DNA of 59,452 nucleotides from assembly GCA_022706785.1 (NCBI GenBank), contig JAKJBW010000011.1, positions 1 to 59,452 of the forward strand, read 5' to 3'. How positions within the stretch are numbered: position 1 is the first letter of the stretch; each line of letters opens with the position of its first letter. The DNA comes from Bacillota bacterium (GTDB lineage Bacteria; Bacillota; Clostridia; UBA1381; UMGS1253). This document shows, in pieces, positions 16,921-26,122 of this stretch. Position numbers and translations under genes: made by a program. The notes under the pieces are model-generated. The model ran no database searches. It was not told where the DNA came from and worked only from the letters and a program-made list of their open reading frames with translations.

Positions 16921-17083
16921 GGTATATCTCAAGCAGGCGCTAGCGTTGCCGCAATGGGCCGTGCATGTAGTGCTCTATGCGTTCGGACGCGGCAGTCGAA
17001 CGTTGTGGGATCGCAAAAACGACATACAGCTTTGCTCAATTTCTGTGTCTCTGCTTACGGGAGACATATTAGGAGCGTTACTT
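16921..17083 (+). other. long untranslated leader of the maf-mre-min operon
   Basis: About 160 bases lie between the promoter and maf ATG. The region is GC-rich, with several local inverted repeats, including TGTCTC (17046-17051) with GAGACA (17061-17066) just before the AGGAG ribosome binding site. The frame is open upstream of maf to 16946 but the translation has no family resemblance. No known riboswitch was recognised. Confidence 0.4.
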
Positions 17084-17689
17084 ATGAAGCCAATCATATT
17101 GGCGTCGGCTTCTCCGCGACGCCGGGAGATTCTGGAGAGGGAAGGTATTGTTTTTGAAGTTATCGCAAGTGATGCTGATGAAAACATAAACGCGCCGACG
17201 CCTGAGCTTTTGGTCATGGAGCTTGCGCTTTTAAAAGCATCGGCCGTTTGCAAAAAGATGAAAAAAGACGCGCTTGTTATAGGCGCCGATACTGTAGTGT
17301 GCATTGATGGGTGCGTTTTGGGAAAGCCGTCCGGAAGGCGTGACGCAAAAGCTATGCTTTCAAGGCTTTCGGGCAGGGCGCATCAGGTCTACACAGGCGT
17401 GTGCGTAATGGATGCCAAATGTGCGTACGCGGTATGCCGTTACAGCCGCACTGACGTGATTTTCAAGCGCCTGCAAAGAAAAGGCATAAGACGGTATGTC
17501 GGCACAGGCGAACCGCTTGATAAAGCGGGCGCTTACGGCATCCAGGGCAAGGGCAGACGGCTGGTGCGCTGCATATCGGGAGATTATGACAATGTCGTCG
17601 GCCTGCCGGCGGGGCTGCTTAAACGTATTTTGGAAGAGGAATTTAATTTTTATAACGATAAATCCAGCGACAAAGGAGATAAACATTAA
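17084..17689 (+). CDS. maf: Maf family nucleoside triphosphate pyrophosphatase
   Basis: The 201-residue product opens with the Maf signature [16 protein letters not shown] and has [16 protein letters not shown] and [18 protein letters not shown]. Near the end are [13 protein letters not shown] and the VVGLPAGLL motif. Maf proteins hydrolyse dTTP, UTP and modified nucleotides and are linked to septum inhibition in Bacillus. ATG 17084 follows TTAGGAGCG; a longer frame from 16946 adds unrelated residues. The stop shares one base with the mreB start (TAATG), so the genes are translationally coupled. maf-mreBCD is a classic Firmicutes order. Confidence 0.93.
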   Translation: MKPIILASASPRRREILEREGIVFEVIASDADENINAPTPELLVMELALLKASAVCKKMKKDALVIGADTVVCIDGCVLGKPSGRRDAKAMLSRLSGRAHQVYTGVCVMDAKCAYAVCRYSRTDVIFKRLQRKGIRRYVGTGEPLDKAGAYGIQGKGRRLVRCISGDYDNVVGLPAGLLKRILEEEFNFYNDKSSDKGDKH

Positions 17690-18693
17690 TGGCGATTTTT
17701 GCGAGAGACATCGGAATTGATTTAGGCACGGCAAACACTTTGGTACATGTGAGAGGCAAGGGAATCGTGCTTCGAGAGCCGTCGGTTGTGGCAATAGACA
17801 AGACCAGCAACAAGGTGCTTGCGGTCGGCAACGCGGCAAAGGAAATGATAGGCCGCACGCCCGGCAATATTGTCGCTATCCGGCCCATGAAGGACGGGGT
17901 TATTGCGGACTTTGACATTACACAGTCTATGCTCAAGACGTTTATAAAGATGGTTAACACCACAGGCGCCATGGTAAAGCCGCGCGTCGTGGTGTGTATT
18001 CCGTCGGGTGTGACGGAGGTGGAGAAGCGTGCCGTCAAGGAGGCTGTGCTGCAGTCGGGCGCACGTGAGGCTTATCTGATGGAGGAGCCCATGGCGGCGG
18101 CGATAGGCGCGGGGCTGCCCATTGAGGAAGCCACAGGCAGCATGGTGGTGGATATCGGCGGCGGCACAAGCGAGGTTGCGGTCATATCTCTGGGCGGTAT
18201 TGTGACAAGCCGATCGGTGCGTGTGGCAGGCGATGCGCTTGACAGCGCCATTGTGGCATATATCAAAAAGGAATATAATCTCATGATAGGCGACCGTACT
18301 GCTGAGGCGGTTAAGCTGGGTATAGGGTCTGCTTATTTGTCTGTTTCCGAAAAAAGTATGGAAATCAGGGGACGGGACCTGATCACAGGGCTTCCCAAAA
18401 ATCTGACTGTAACCACAGATGAAATCCGCGCTGCGATGTCTGAACCCATTGCCGCTATTTTGGAGGCAATTAAATCCACGCTTGAAAAGACGCCGCCCGA
18501 GCTTTCGGCCGACGTTATGGACAGAGGGATCATGCTGACGGGCGGCGGCGCCTTGATTGCGGGTCTGGATAAACTAATCACTGAAGAAACGGGAATTCCC
18601 GTTTATGTGGCCGACTCGGCGCTTGACTGTGTTGCCCTGGGCGCAGGAAAAGCCCTTGAGGAGATAGGAATGCTCAAGAAAAGCGATTTGTGA
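17689..18693 (+). CDS. mreB: rod shape-determining protein MreB
   Basis: The 334-residue bacterial actin has the phosphate-1 motif [13 protein letters not shown] near residue 6-18, the phosphate-2 segment [19 protein letters not shown] near residue 150-170 and the adenosine motif [13 protein letters not shown] near residue 286. MreB filaments guide the elongation machinery along the membrane. Start ATG 17689 overlaps the maf stop by one base behind AAAGGAGAT. Length and motifs are fully typical. Confidence 0.97.
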   Translation: MAIFARDIGIDLGTANTLVHVRGKGIVLREPSVVAIDKTSNKVLAVGNAAKEMIGRTPGNIVAIRPMKDGVIADFDITQSMLKTFIKMVNTTGAMVKPRVVVCIPSGVTEVEKRAVKEAVLQSGAREAYLMEEPMAAAIGAGLPIEEATGSMVVDIGGGTSEVAVISLGGIVTSRSVRVAGDALDSAIVAYIKKEYNLMIGDRTAEAVKLGIGSAYLSVSEKSMEIRGRDLITGLPKNLTVTTDEIRAAMSEPIAAILEAIKSTLEKTPPELSADVMDRGIMLTGGGALIAGLDKLITEETGIPVYVADSALDCVALGAGKALEEIGMLKKSDL

Positions 18694-18767
18694 TTTTGGG
18701 TAGCTGATACAAAGAGATAGAATAAAGATGGGGCAGGATGCCCGAGGTATGGGGGGTGTCGGTTGTT

Positions 18768-19604
18768 ATGCTTGAAAGGTATAAAAGGTTTATGCTTGTT
18801 GCAGGGGCAGCCGTACTGTTGTTCATTGTCATGGGGCTGTCGACACTTGCCAGCAATAACGCGTTTATTGTAAAAAACGCTCTGGGCAGCATAATTTCGC
18901 CCGTTCAAAAGGCTGTTACGGTAGTGGCCGACGGTGTCGGCGGTTTTTTCAACTTCATTTTTGAAATGAAGGGCTATAAGGCGGAAAATGACAGGCTTGC
19001 CGCACAGATTGCACAAATGGAGCGAAAATACCGTTCCGCTGAGGATTACCGATTGGAAAACGAGCGGTTGACGGGGCTTCTTGATTTAAAGCAAAACAAA
19101 ATGAGCTATAAGAAAACAACGGCTGCCAGGGTAATCGGGTGGAGTTCGGACAACTGGTTCGATTTTTATATCATGGACAAGGGCAGTCTGGACGGTGTGA
19201 AGAAAAATAATATGGTACTGACCGAAGAAGGGCTTGTCGGCAAGGTTCACGATGTGGGGCTTAACTGGTCGGAGATCGTGACTATCATTGATCCTTCCTC
19301 TTCTGTGGGCGCAAGGGTTGTGCGCACCGGTGATGTCGCTATCGTTGAGGGGGATATGGAGCTGGAGAAGCAGGGCTTGTGCAAGATGGCTTTTTTTAGC
19401 AAGGATGCGCAGATCGTGGCGGGAGATATCCTTGAAACCTCTGGCCTGGGCGGCGTATACGCACCCGGCGTGGCCTTGGGCCGCGTTACTGAAATACGCA
19501 CCGATGAAACGGGTATGACGCATTACGCGGTGGTCAAACCGCTGGTGGATATGAAGGCTATGCGTTATGCGCTTCTTGTTTTAGACGTACAACAAGACGA
19601 ATAG
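18768..19604 (+). CDS. mreC: rod shape-determining protein MreC
   Basis: The 278-residue protein has one N-terminal membrane helix (about residues 8-27), a coiled coil (about 62-100, rich in Glu/Lys/Leu) and a C-terminal double beta-barrel. In it, DKGSLDGVKKNNMVL, EGLVGKVHDVG and IDPSSSVGARV mark the MreC domain. It links cytoplasmic MreB to periplasmic PBPs. ATG 18768 is preferred, with GGGGGGTG upstream; an in-frame ATG at 18738 lies before that site. mreD follows after 14 bases. Confidence 0.94.
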   Translation: MLERYKRFMLVAGAAVLLFIVMGLSTLASNNAFIVKNALGSIISPVQKAVTVVADGVGGFFNFIFEMKGYKAENDRLAAQIAQMERKYRSAEDYRLENERLTGLLDLKQNKMSYKKTTAARVIGWSSDNWFDFYIMDKGSLDGVKKNNMVLTEEGLVGKVHDVGLNWSEIVTIIDPSSSVGARVVRTGDVAIVEGDMELEKQGLCKMAFFSKDAQIVAGDILETSGLGGVYAPGVALGRVTEIRTDETGMTHYAVVKPLVDMKAMRYALLVLDVQQDE

Positions 19605-19618
19605 AGGGGCTGCCAGAC

Positions 19619-20113
19619 ATGGACGCTTTGAAAACAGTAAAGATAAGCGTGCTTATCTTCATTTCTTATATTATTCAAACAACGCTGCTGCACAGCCTGA
19701 AGGTACATAGTATCATACCCAATCTTTTGGTGGTTGTTGTTGTTTGTTTTTCTCTTATTGAAACGCAAGGCTTGGTTTCTGCCGTTTTAGGGCTTGTTTG
19801 CGGTCTTCTTTTGGATATCACAGGCGGAAAAGCATTTGGCCTCAGTGCGCTTTTGTGTATGCTTCTGGCGTATTTTTGTACGGTTATGAGCGATAAGTTT
19901 TTCAAGGGAAAGTTTTGGGTCAGCATGCTTTTCGTACTCATAGCCGGTTTCACATACGAGCTTTTGTATTATTTTTTATGCTTCGGAATGTGGGCAAAAG
20001 CGAATGTTTTCACTTCGCTGATCGACGTTGTTATTCCCACAACCATTTACAATACCGGTATAGCTGTTCCGCTGTTCTTTTTCATAAAGCGGCTTCGGCT
20101 AAGCAGGCAGTAA
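19619..20113 (+). CDS. mreD: rod shape-determining protein MreD
   Basis: The 164-residue, very hydrophobic protein has about five membrane helices. It includes VLGLVCGLLLDITGGKAFGL, the conserved G-L-x-x-D-x-x-x-x-x-x-x-G-x MreD segment near residues 57-76. It is part of the elongasome with MreC and PBP2. It lies between mreC and the PBP2 gene with gaps of 14 and 12 bases. Confidence 0.92.
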   Translation: MDALKTVKISVLIFISYIIQTTLLHSLKVHSIIPNLLVVVVVCFSLIETQGLVSAVLGLVCGLLLDITGGKAFGLSALLCMLLAYFCTVMSDKFFKGKFWVSMLFVLIAGFTYELLYYFLCFGMWAKANVFTSLIDVVIPTTIYNTGIAVPLFFFIKRLRLSRQ

Positions 20114-20125
20114 GGCGGTGGAAAT

Positions 20126-22231
20126 ATGATAAAAAGGGAAAACGAACAGGAAAGAGACAAAAAGCGGTTTTCGGTATATTCCGCCGTTGTGAGCGCCGTT
20201 GTGTTTTTAATTATCGGACGGCTTTTCTGGATGCAGATCGTGCAGGGTGATGATTATCTTCAAAAGGCTCAGCAGCAGCAGCTGCGAAGCATTACCATAA
20301 AGGCGCCGAGGGGCGATATTTTAGACAGATACGGGCGGCCGCTGGTTACGAATAAGACCGGCTATTCCCTGCAAATACAAAAAACCACGCTTTCAAATGA
20401 TGAATTTAACGCTGTCATTCTGCGGTTATACGACATGCTGGCAGAACAGGGGGAAAAAGTGCTTGAGACATTGCCGGTTTCCCAGCCGCCTTTTGCTTTC
20501 ACGTTTGGCGCCGGTGAACCGGATGCCCAAAAGGTTTCGGAGCAGGAGCGGGCATGGAAAAAGGCCAATCCACTCCGGTATGATGAAACCCTGAGTGCCG
20601 ATGAGGTGATGGAAAAGCTGCGCACGCGCTACAAGATTTCTGCCGACTACACGCCGGAACAAATGCGCAGGATCGCGGGCGTCCGTTATGAGATGGAGCT
20701 GCGCGGTTTTTCGGTGTCCACGCCGTTTACCATTGCTTCGGATGTCAGCATGAATCTTGTGACAAAGCTCAAGGAAGAACAGGCGGATTTCTCCTGCGTT
20801 AACGTCATGAGCGAGTATGTGCGGCAATTTGATCAGGGCAGCTTGGCGGCTCACATTTTGGGCAGGGTGGGTATCATTTCCGGCGACGAATATGACAAAT
20901 ATCAGCATGACGGCTATAAAAAGACGGATATTTTGGGCAAACAGGGGATTGAAAAGGAGCTTGAAAAATATCTTCGCGGCAAGGACGGGATAAGCAGTAT
21001 GGTGCAAACCTCCGAGGGGTTTGAGATGCAGCCCGAGGCCGGTGAGGCGCCGGTTCCGGGCGATTATGTGGTGCTTACTATCGATTCAGGACTTCAGGAT
21101 GCTGTGGAGAAGGCTTTGGGGCAGACTATTGAAAATATACGGAGCCGCGGAGGCGACCCGGGTGCAAAGTCCGGGGGCGACGCGTACTGCGGCGCGGCTG
21201 TGGTGCTGGATGTCAACAGCGGCGCAGTGCTGGCGACGGCGACATGGCCGACGTATGACCCTGCCAAATTCAGAGAGGCGTATGCCTCTATGCTGAGCGA
21301 TCCCAACAAGCCTATGTGGAACCGCGCTTTAAGCGGCACATATCCGCCCGGCTCCACCTTTAAAATGCTGACATCCATTGCGGCCTTGGAGGCTGGTGTT
21401 ATCACGCCCGACACTGTGATTCAGGATAAAGGGATATACAGGTTTTACAGCGATTATCAGCCTGCGTGCTGGATATGGAACAAAAGCCATACTACCCACG
21501 GCAACCAGACCGTTACCGCCGCATTGGTCAACTCATGTAACTACTTCTACTATGAAGTCGGACGGCTGATGGGAATCGATACGCTCAATGAATACGCCAA
21601 AAAATTCGGATTTGGCGAATATACGGGCATCGAGCTGTCGGGAGAGGAATCACAGGGGCGGCTTGCAGGCCCTGCCGACCGGCAAAAGTACGCCGGCGGA
21701 CAGTGGCGAGGGGGAGATACGCTGCAGGCGGCTATCGGGCAGTCGGAAAATCTGTTTACGCCTTTGCAGCTTGCCAATTACGTTGCAACCATCGCAAACG
21801 GCGGTACGCGTTACAAGCCTTACCTTGTAAAAACAGTGCGTGCAGCAGGCAATGGCAAATGTGTGCTGGAAAGCACACCGGAAGTCATAGAAGAAATACA
21901 AATCAAGCCTGAGACGCTTAACGCAATCAAAAGCGGTATGCTGGGCGTTACCGAAAACGGTACGGCAAGCTCGGTGTTTCATAACTATCCCATCAAGGTA
22001 GGCGGCAAAACAGGGTCGGCCCAGGTTTCGCGGGGCTCGGACAACGGTGTGTTTGTGGGGTTTGCGCCCTTTGATAAGCCGGAAATCGCGGTAGCGGTTG
22101 TGGTGGAGCACGGAAACAGCGGCTCGGATGTCGCGCCCATCGCGCAGGCGGCGTTTAACCAGTATTTCTTAAATAATAGTCAAAATAGTGATATCAATAC
22201 AGGATCTGCGATTGGACAGCTGATACATTAA
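20126..22231 (+). CDS. mrdA: penicillin-binding protein 2, elongation-specific transpeptidase
   Basis: The 701-residue protein has an N-terminal membrane helix (about 15-35) and a PBP dimerisation domain starting APRGDILDRYGRPLVTN. The transpeptidase domain carries PPGSTFK (active Ser near residue 411), SCN in VNSCNYFYYEVG near 472 and KTG in VGGKTGSAQ near 628. It crosslinks lateral-wall peptidoglycan with the Mre complex. It sits 12 bases after mreD. Its partner glycosyltransferase gene rodA is not found in this operon. Confidence 0.95.
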   Translation: MIKRENEQERDKKRFSVYSAVVSAVVFLIIGRLFWMQIVQGDDYLQKAQQQQLRSITIKAPRGDILDRYGRPLVTNKTGYSLQIQKTTLSNDEFNAVILRLYDMLAEQGEKVLETLPVSQPPFAFTFGAGEPDAQKVSEQERAWKKANPLRYDETLSADEVMEKLRTRYKISADYTPEQMRRIAGVRYEMELRGFSVSTPFTIASDVSMNLVTKLKEEQADFSCVNVMSEYVRQFDQGSLAAHILGRVGIISGDEYDKYQHDGYKKTDILGKQGIEKELEKYLRGKDGISSMVQTSEGFEMQPEAGEAPVPGDYVVLTIDSGLQDAVEKALGQTIENIRSRGGDPGAKSGGDAYCGAAVVLDVNSGAVLATATWPTYDPAKFREAYASMLSDPNKPMWNRALSGTYPPGSTFKMLTSIAALEAGVITPDTVIQDKGIYRFYSDYQPACWIWNKSHTTHGNQTVTAALVNSCNYFYYEVGRLMGIDTLNEYAKKFGFGEYTGIELSGEESQGRLAGPADRQKYAGGQWRGGDTLQAAIGQSENLFTPLQLANYVATIANGGTRYKPYLVKTVRAAGNGKCVLESTPEVIEEIQIKPETLNAIKSGMLGVTENGTASSVFHNYPIKVGGKTGSAQVSRGSDNGVFVGFAPFDKPEIAVAVVVEHGNSGSDVAPIAQAAFNQYFLNNSQNSDINTGSAIGQLIH

Positions 22232-22253
22232 CCGTCAGAGAGGGGTTTTAAAA

Positions 22254-22892
22254 GTGGGCAAGGAAGCGGTTACACTCAAGGGCATAAAGGATGGCATCAT
22301 GGTGATCCTTGATTCTGACATGCCTTTTGGGCAGGTTTGCGAGCAGACCGCAAAGAAGCTTTGCGAGGTGATTGACTTTTTTAAGGACGGAAGCAGCCGC
22401 ATTTTGTTTTCGGGACGCATCATAGGTGCGATGGAGCGTATTTCGCTGGAGCAGGCGGTTATGGATATTTTGCAGAGGGATGTTACGGTGGAGTATCAGA
22501 CCGACGGCCCGGGACTGCCTGTCCGGCAGGCGGTCAAGGGTGATCCGGGGAAATTTCACCGCGGTACGCTTCGCAGCGGGCAGTCTGTCAAATCATCGGG
22601 GAATCTGGTGGTGATAGGTGACGTTAATCCCGGAGCCGAGCTGATTGCGGTGGGCAACGTGGTCGTGATGGGCTGCCTGCGCGGTATCGTGCACGCGGGC
22701 TGCAACGGGGATAAAAACGCCATTGTTGCCGCTGTAAAGATGGCGCCTACGCAGCTTCGTATTGCAGACATTATCACACGTCCGCCGGACGGGGAGGAAG
22801 ATGCCCAGTGGGTTCCCGAAATAGCCTACATAAAAGACGGGAACATATATATTGACGATTACCTATCCCGAAATAATTTATTGAAAAATTGA
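22254..22892 (+). CDS. minC: septum site-determining protein MinC
   Basis: The 212-residue protein starts at GTG 22254 behind AGAGAGGGG. The N-terminal domain (1-100) is the FtsZ-inhibiting region (VTLKGIKDGIMVIL). The C-terminal beta-helix (105-205) has SGNLVVIGDVNPGAELIAVG and VVVMGCLRGIVHAG, which bind MinD. It blocks Z-ring assembly near poles. It is followed by minD after 89 bases, a gap holding a possible internal promoter. Confidence 0.94.
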   Translation: MGKEAVTLKGIKDGIMVILDSDMPFGQVCEQTAKKLCEVIDFFKDGSSRILFSGRIIGAMERISLEQAVMDILQRDVTVEYQTDGPGLPVRQAVKGDPGKFHRGTLRSGQSVKSSGNLVVIGDVNPGAELIAVGNVVVMGCLRGIVHAGCNGDKNAIVAAVKMAPTQLRIADIITRPPDGEEDAQWVPEIAYIKDGNIYIDDYLSRNNLLKN

Positions 22893-22902
22893 AAATTAGA
22901 AG

Positions 22903-22931
22903 TAGACTTAAAAATCTTCATATGATATACT
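22903..22931 (+). promoter_or_regulatory. possible internal promoter before minD
   Basis: TAGACT (22903-22908), a 17-base spacer and TATACT (22926-22931). The -35 box matches only four of six positions. It could boost minDE-mgsA independently of the long operon. Confidence 0.35.
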
Positions 22932-22981
22932 GGTCTGGATAATGCGTTATGGTCTATTTTTACATAGGAGGAACAAGTGTT

Positions 22982-23779
22982 ATGGGTGAGGTAATCGTAA
23001 TCACATCCGGAAAAGGCGGCGTAGGCAAAACGACGACTACGGCCAATATCGGCGCCGGTCTTGCCATGGAGAGCAAAAGCGTTGTTTTGATCGATGCGGA
23101 TATAGGCCTTAGGAATCTTGATGTCGTTATGGGTTTGGAAAACAGGATAGTATACGACATTGTGGACGTGGTTGAGGGCAGATGCCGCATAAAGCAGGCT
23201 TTGATCAAGGACAAGCGCTACCCGGGTCTGTTTATCATTCCCGCTTCGCAGACACGCGATAAAAACTCGGTTTCGCCTGAGCAGATGGCAAACCTGACCG
23301 CAGAGCTTAGAAAAGAATTTGACTATGTGCTTATCGATTGTCCGGCAGGTATAGAGCAGGGCTTCAAAAATGCGATTGCAGGCGCTGATAAGGCGTTTGT
23401 GGTAACCACGCCTGAGGTTTCGGCGGTACGCGACGCAGACCGCATTATAGGCCTTCTCGAGGCCAACGGCCTTAAGGATCCTAAGCTGATTATCAACCGC
23501 ATACGCCCGCAAATGGTGAAAAAGGGCGACATGATGAATATTGATGATATTCTGGATATATTGGCAATTAGTTTGCTCGGCGTTGTTCCGGACGACGAAA
23601 ATATCATTATTTCCACCAATAAAGGCGACCCTGCAGTGGCTGACGACCATTCCAAGGCCGGTCAGGCGTACCGCAACATTGTTGCCAGAACTATGGGGCA
23701 TAAGGTACCCATTATGGAGATGGATGAGCCGGGCTTCATTGACAGGCTAAAGCGGCTGTTTGGCGTTAAGGTGGGCTGA
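22982..23779 (+). CDS. minD: septum site-determining ATPase MinD
   Basis: The 265-residue protein has the deviant Walker A motif SGKGGVGKTTT (residues 9-19, with the signature Lys at 11). Switch regions DADIGLRNLD and YVLIDCPAGIEQG follow. A C-terminal amphipathic membrane-targeting helix (FIDRLKRLF) ends the protein. It recruits MinC to the membrane and is released by MinE. ATG 22982 follows TAGGAGG; the frame is open to 22949 without a better start. Confidence 0.96.
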   Translation: MGEVIVITSGKGGVGKTTTTANIGAGLAMESKSVVLIDADIGLRNLDVVMGLENRIVYDIVDVVEGRCRIKQALIKDKRYPGLFIIPASQTRDKNSVSPEQMANLTAELRKEFDYVLIDCPAGIEQGFKNAIAGADKAFVVTTPEVSAVRDADRIIGLLEANGLKDPKLIINRIRPQMVKKGDMMNIDDILDILAISLLGVVPDDENIIISTNKGDPAVADDHSKAGQAYRNIVARTMGHKVPIMEMDEPGFIDRLKRLFGVKVG

Positions 23780-23830
23780 TATTCTGGATGATACCAGACA
23801 ATTGATGAATAAAAGGAGGCGGCGGTTGAT

Positions 23831-24136
23831 ATGGATTTTTTGGGGTTATTCCGGAATAGAAACAAAGGCTCAAAAAGTGCCGCAAAGGAAAGGCTGCAGC
23901 TGGTTTTGGTACACGACAGAGCCGGCGTGTCCCCGGAATTTTTGGAGATGCTTAAAGGCGAGATCATGCAGGTGATTTCGAAATATATTGAAATAGAACA
24001 AGAGGAGTTTGACATCCAGCTGACACGCACTAAAAGCGACGATGGGGAGAGGACTGTGCCCGCGCTGGTGGCAAACATCCCGTTTAACAAGATGAAGCCG
24101 AACACAATACGGGCAAAGGAAGATGAAACAGAATGA
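23831..24136 (+). CDS. minE: cell division topological specificity factor MinE
   Basis: The 101-residue protein has an N-terminal amphipathic start ([32 protein letters not shown] without interruption), then [18 protein letters not shown]. This matches MinE, which stimulates MinD ATPase and drives oscillation or restricts MinC/MinD to poles. AAGGAGG lies 11 bases before the ATG. It overlaps mgsA by four bases (ATGA). Confidence 0.93.
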   Translation: MDFLGLFRNRNKGSKSAAKERLQLVLVHDRAGVSPEFLEMLKGEIMQVISKYIEIEQEEFDIQLTRTKSDDGERTVPALVANIPFNKMKPNTIRAKEDETE

Positions 24137-24543
24137 ATATAGCGCTTATTGCTCACGATAAGAAAAAAGAGCTTATGGTTGAGTTTTGCATCGCATACAA
24201 GGGTATATTGGGTAAGCATACGCTTTTTGCCACAGGTACCACCGGCGGACTGATTATAGACGCTACCGGGCTTAGCGTCCACCGTTTTCTTTCGGGACCT
24301 CAGGGAGGCGACCAGCAGATCGGCGCACGCGTAGCTTACAATGAGATAGATCTGGTGCTGTTTTTCCGCGATCCGCTTACAGCACAGCCGCATGAGCCCG
24401 ACGTTTCGGCGCTTTTGCGCCTTTGTGATGTACATAACATCCCTCTGGCAACCAACGTCGCTACGGCGGAGGTTTTGATTCATGGTGTTGAGAACGGCTA
24501 CCTTGCTTGGCGCGATATTGTCAATCCCAAAAAAAGCGATTAG
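24133..24543 (+). CDS. mgsA: methylglyoxal synthase
   Basis: The 136-residue enzyme has [10 protein letters not shown] at the start, ATGTTGG near residues 33-39, and the catalytic GGDQQ (D60) and QPHEPD (H87) motifs. It converts dihydroxyacetone phosphate to methylglyoxal, a bypass that relieves sugar-phosphate build-up. It is the last gene of the min operon and overlaps minE by four bases. In many clostridia rodA lies between minE and mgsA, but not here. yihY-like converges from the right, 49 bases away, with no clear terminator between. Confidence 0.95.
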   Translation: MNIALIAHDKKKELMVEFCIAYKGILGKHTLFATGTTGGLIIDATGLSVHRFLSGPQGGDQQIGARVAYNEIDLVLFFRDPLTAQPHEPDVSALLRLCDVHNIPLATNVATAEVLIHGVENGYLAWRDIVNPKKSD

Positions 24544-24592
24544 CAGGTTATCTTAAATTATTGCAACTTTCTTTATGAGTCGCAGGACAGGC

Positions 24593-25456
24593 TCAGTGTC
24601 GGCGCTTTTTGGGCGCCTGTTCCAGGATGCTGTTTATTTCGGCGCCGGCAACCAGCACAATTCCCGTGAAATAAAGCCACAGAAGAAGGATGATTACCGC
24701 ACCGGTGGAGCCGTAAACCATAGAAAAACTTGAAAAATGGTTGATATACGCGGAAAAGGCCAGGGTAAACAGGGTCAGGCTCAGGACGGAAAAGATCACG
24801 CCCGGCAGGACAGAGCGGTATTCCAGCTTTTTATTGGGTATAATATAATATATTGCCGATATGATGGCAAACATAATGGCAAGGCCGATTGCCCATGAAG
24901 TCAGTTTTATATACAGCACGACATGATCCGATATCAAATATAGTTTTGCCGCGTAGTTGACAAAGTTGGTGCCTGCGGTGATGAGCAGAACTGTAAGCAC
25001 CAGTATAACCGCTACACATAATGTAAAGAGCATGGACATTATCAGCTGCCGGACAGGCTTGCGTTCATGCTCTATTTCATAGGCCCGGTTGATGGCATAG
25101 ATCAGAGCGCCGACCGCCCTTGACGCGGAATAAAGCGTTATAACAAGGCCTGCTGAAAGCAGCGCCGCGTTTTGGTTTGCCAGCGCATAATCGCTGTAGT
25201 CGGCGATGATATCCATGATCTGCCCGGGCAATATGGGTGCAAGCTGCGCAAATATGACGTCGCTTTTAATATTGAGCGCGCTTATGAGCGCGTTAAAAAA
25301 AATCAAAAAGGGCGACAGTGAGAGCAGGAAGAAATAGGCCAGCTGCGCACCCGTTTGGGATATATCATGCCGGTCGAACCGCTGTATCATGCTTTTAATT
25401 AGGTATACGACCAGGCAGTCGGACGGACGGACCGCCAAAAAACTTTCAAACAGCAC
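24593..25456 (-). CDS. YihY/BrkB family inner-membrane protein
   Basis: GTG at 25456 has AGGAGG eight bases upstream, giving 287 residues; a longer TTG start at 25480 would place that site inside the gene. About six membrane helices are visible. The conserved family start RFDRHDISQTGAQLAYFFLLSLSPFLIF is at about residues 25-52, and later come GALIYAINRAYEIEHERKP and LLLWLYFTGIVLVAGAEIN. Family function is uncertain: it was once called ribonuclease BN in error, and the members are membrane proteins of unknown role. It is divergent from thpR with a palindrome between. Confidence 0.88.
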   Translation of the reverse strand: MLFESFLAVRPSDCLVVYLIKSMIQRFDRHDISQTGAQLAYFFLLSLSPFLIFFNALISALNIKSDVIFAQLAPILPGQIMDIIADYSDYALANQNAALLSAGLVITLYSASRAVGALIYAINRAYEIEHERKPVRQLIMSMLFTLCVAVILVLTVLLITAGTNFVNYAAKLYLISDHVVLYIKLTSWAIGLAIMFAIISAIYYIIPNKKLEYRSVLPGVIFSVLSLTLFTLAFSAYINHFSSFSMVYGSTGAVIILLLWLYFTGIVLVAGAEINSILEQAPKKRRH

Positions 25457-25514
25457 CCTGTAAGCCTCCTGTGACAGCAATTCCTAAAATAACAGTATTG
25501 GCAAAAACACGGTC

Positions 25515-25547
25515 AATTATCCTATCTTTAGTTAAGACAGGATAATT
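25515..25547. promoter_or_regulatory. palindrome between divergent yihY-like and thpR genes
   Basis: AATTATCCT (25515-25523) with AGGATAATT (25539-25547), extended by TCTT/AAGA after one mismatch, around a TAGTT loop. On the minus strand TTGACC lies directly beside it as a possible -35 of yihY. There is no T-run, so it looks more like an operator than a terminator. Confidence 0.4.
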
Positions 25548-25589
25548 ATGCCACACTACAGGCAAAAATAACAAAGCAGGTGCCAGGCT

Positions 25590-26108
25590 ATGCGATTATT
25601 TATTGCGATCAATTTTAATGATGAAACCAAACAAAAATTGATTGAAAGCATTCAAACAATCAAACGCCATACGGATAAAGGGAATTTCACAAAACAAGAA
25701 AACTTGCATCTGACGCTTGTATTTATCGGTGAAACAAACAAAGTTTCCACGGTGAAAGCGGCTATGGATAAAATAGATGCGCACAGCTTTCGGCTGACCA
25801 TCGGCAATATCGGCAAGTTCAGCCGCGGCGGCGGAGATATTTATTGGGCGAAGGCTGATAAGCATCCCACGTTGGCCGGAATTCAAAGGCAATTGACGGA
25901 CAATCTGCGACATGCAGGCTTTGAAATGGAAAACCGCGACTATGTACCGCATATTACCCTTGGCAGGGAGGTAGTCTTGAGAGGCAATCCGGTTTTTGAT
26001 CCGATTGACTTGAGCGTGGATGTAAGCAAGATAAGCCTGATGAAATCGGAGAGAAAAGGCGGAATGCTTGCCTACACCGAAATTTACAGCAAAAAGTTAA
26101 CAGAATAA
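25590..26108 (+). CDS. thpR: RNA 2',3'-cyclic phosphodiesterase (2H family)
   Basis: The 172-residue protein starts MRLFIAINFNDETKQKL and has the two H-x-T-L motifs of the 2H phosphoesterase family: HLTLVFIGE near residue 46 and HITLGR near 121. These cut 2',3'-cyclic phosphates on RNA ends. The older name is 2'-5' RNA ligase LigT. It precedes the DUF218 gene by 14 bases. Confidence 0.92.
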   Translation: MRLFIAINFNDETKQKLIESIQTIKRHTDKGNFTKQENLHLTLVFIGETNKVSTVKAAMDKIDAHSFRLTIGNIGKFSRGGGDIYWAKADKHPTLAGIQRQLTDNLRHAGFEMENRDYVPHITLGREVVLRGNPVFDPIDLSVDVSKISLMKSERKGGMLAYTEIYSKKLTE

Positions 26109-26122
26109 CGGGTGAATAGACT

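Noticed and set aside
16946..17083. N-terminal extension of Maf by 46 residues
   Set aside because: Maf homology starts at [13 protein letters not shown] (17084), preceded by AGGAG; the extension is likely chance openness of the leader.
24544..24592. Terminator between convergent mgsA and yihY-like
   Set aside because: No stem longer than four pairs with a T-run was visible in the 49 bases.
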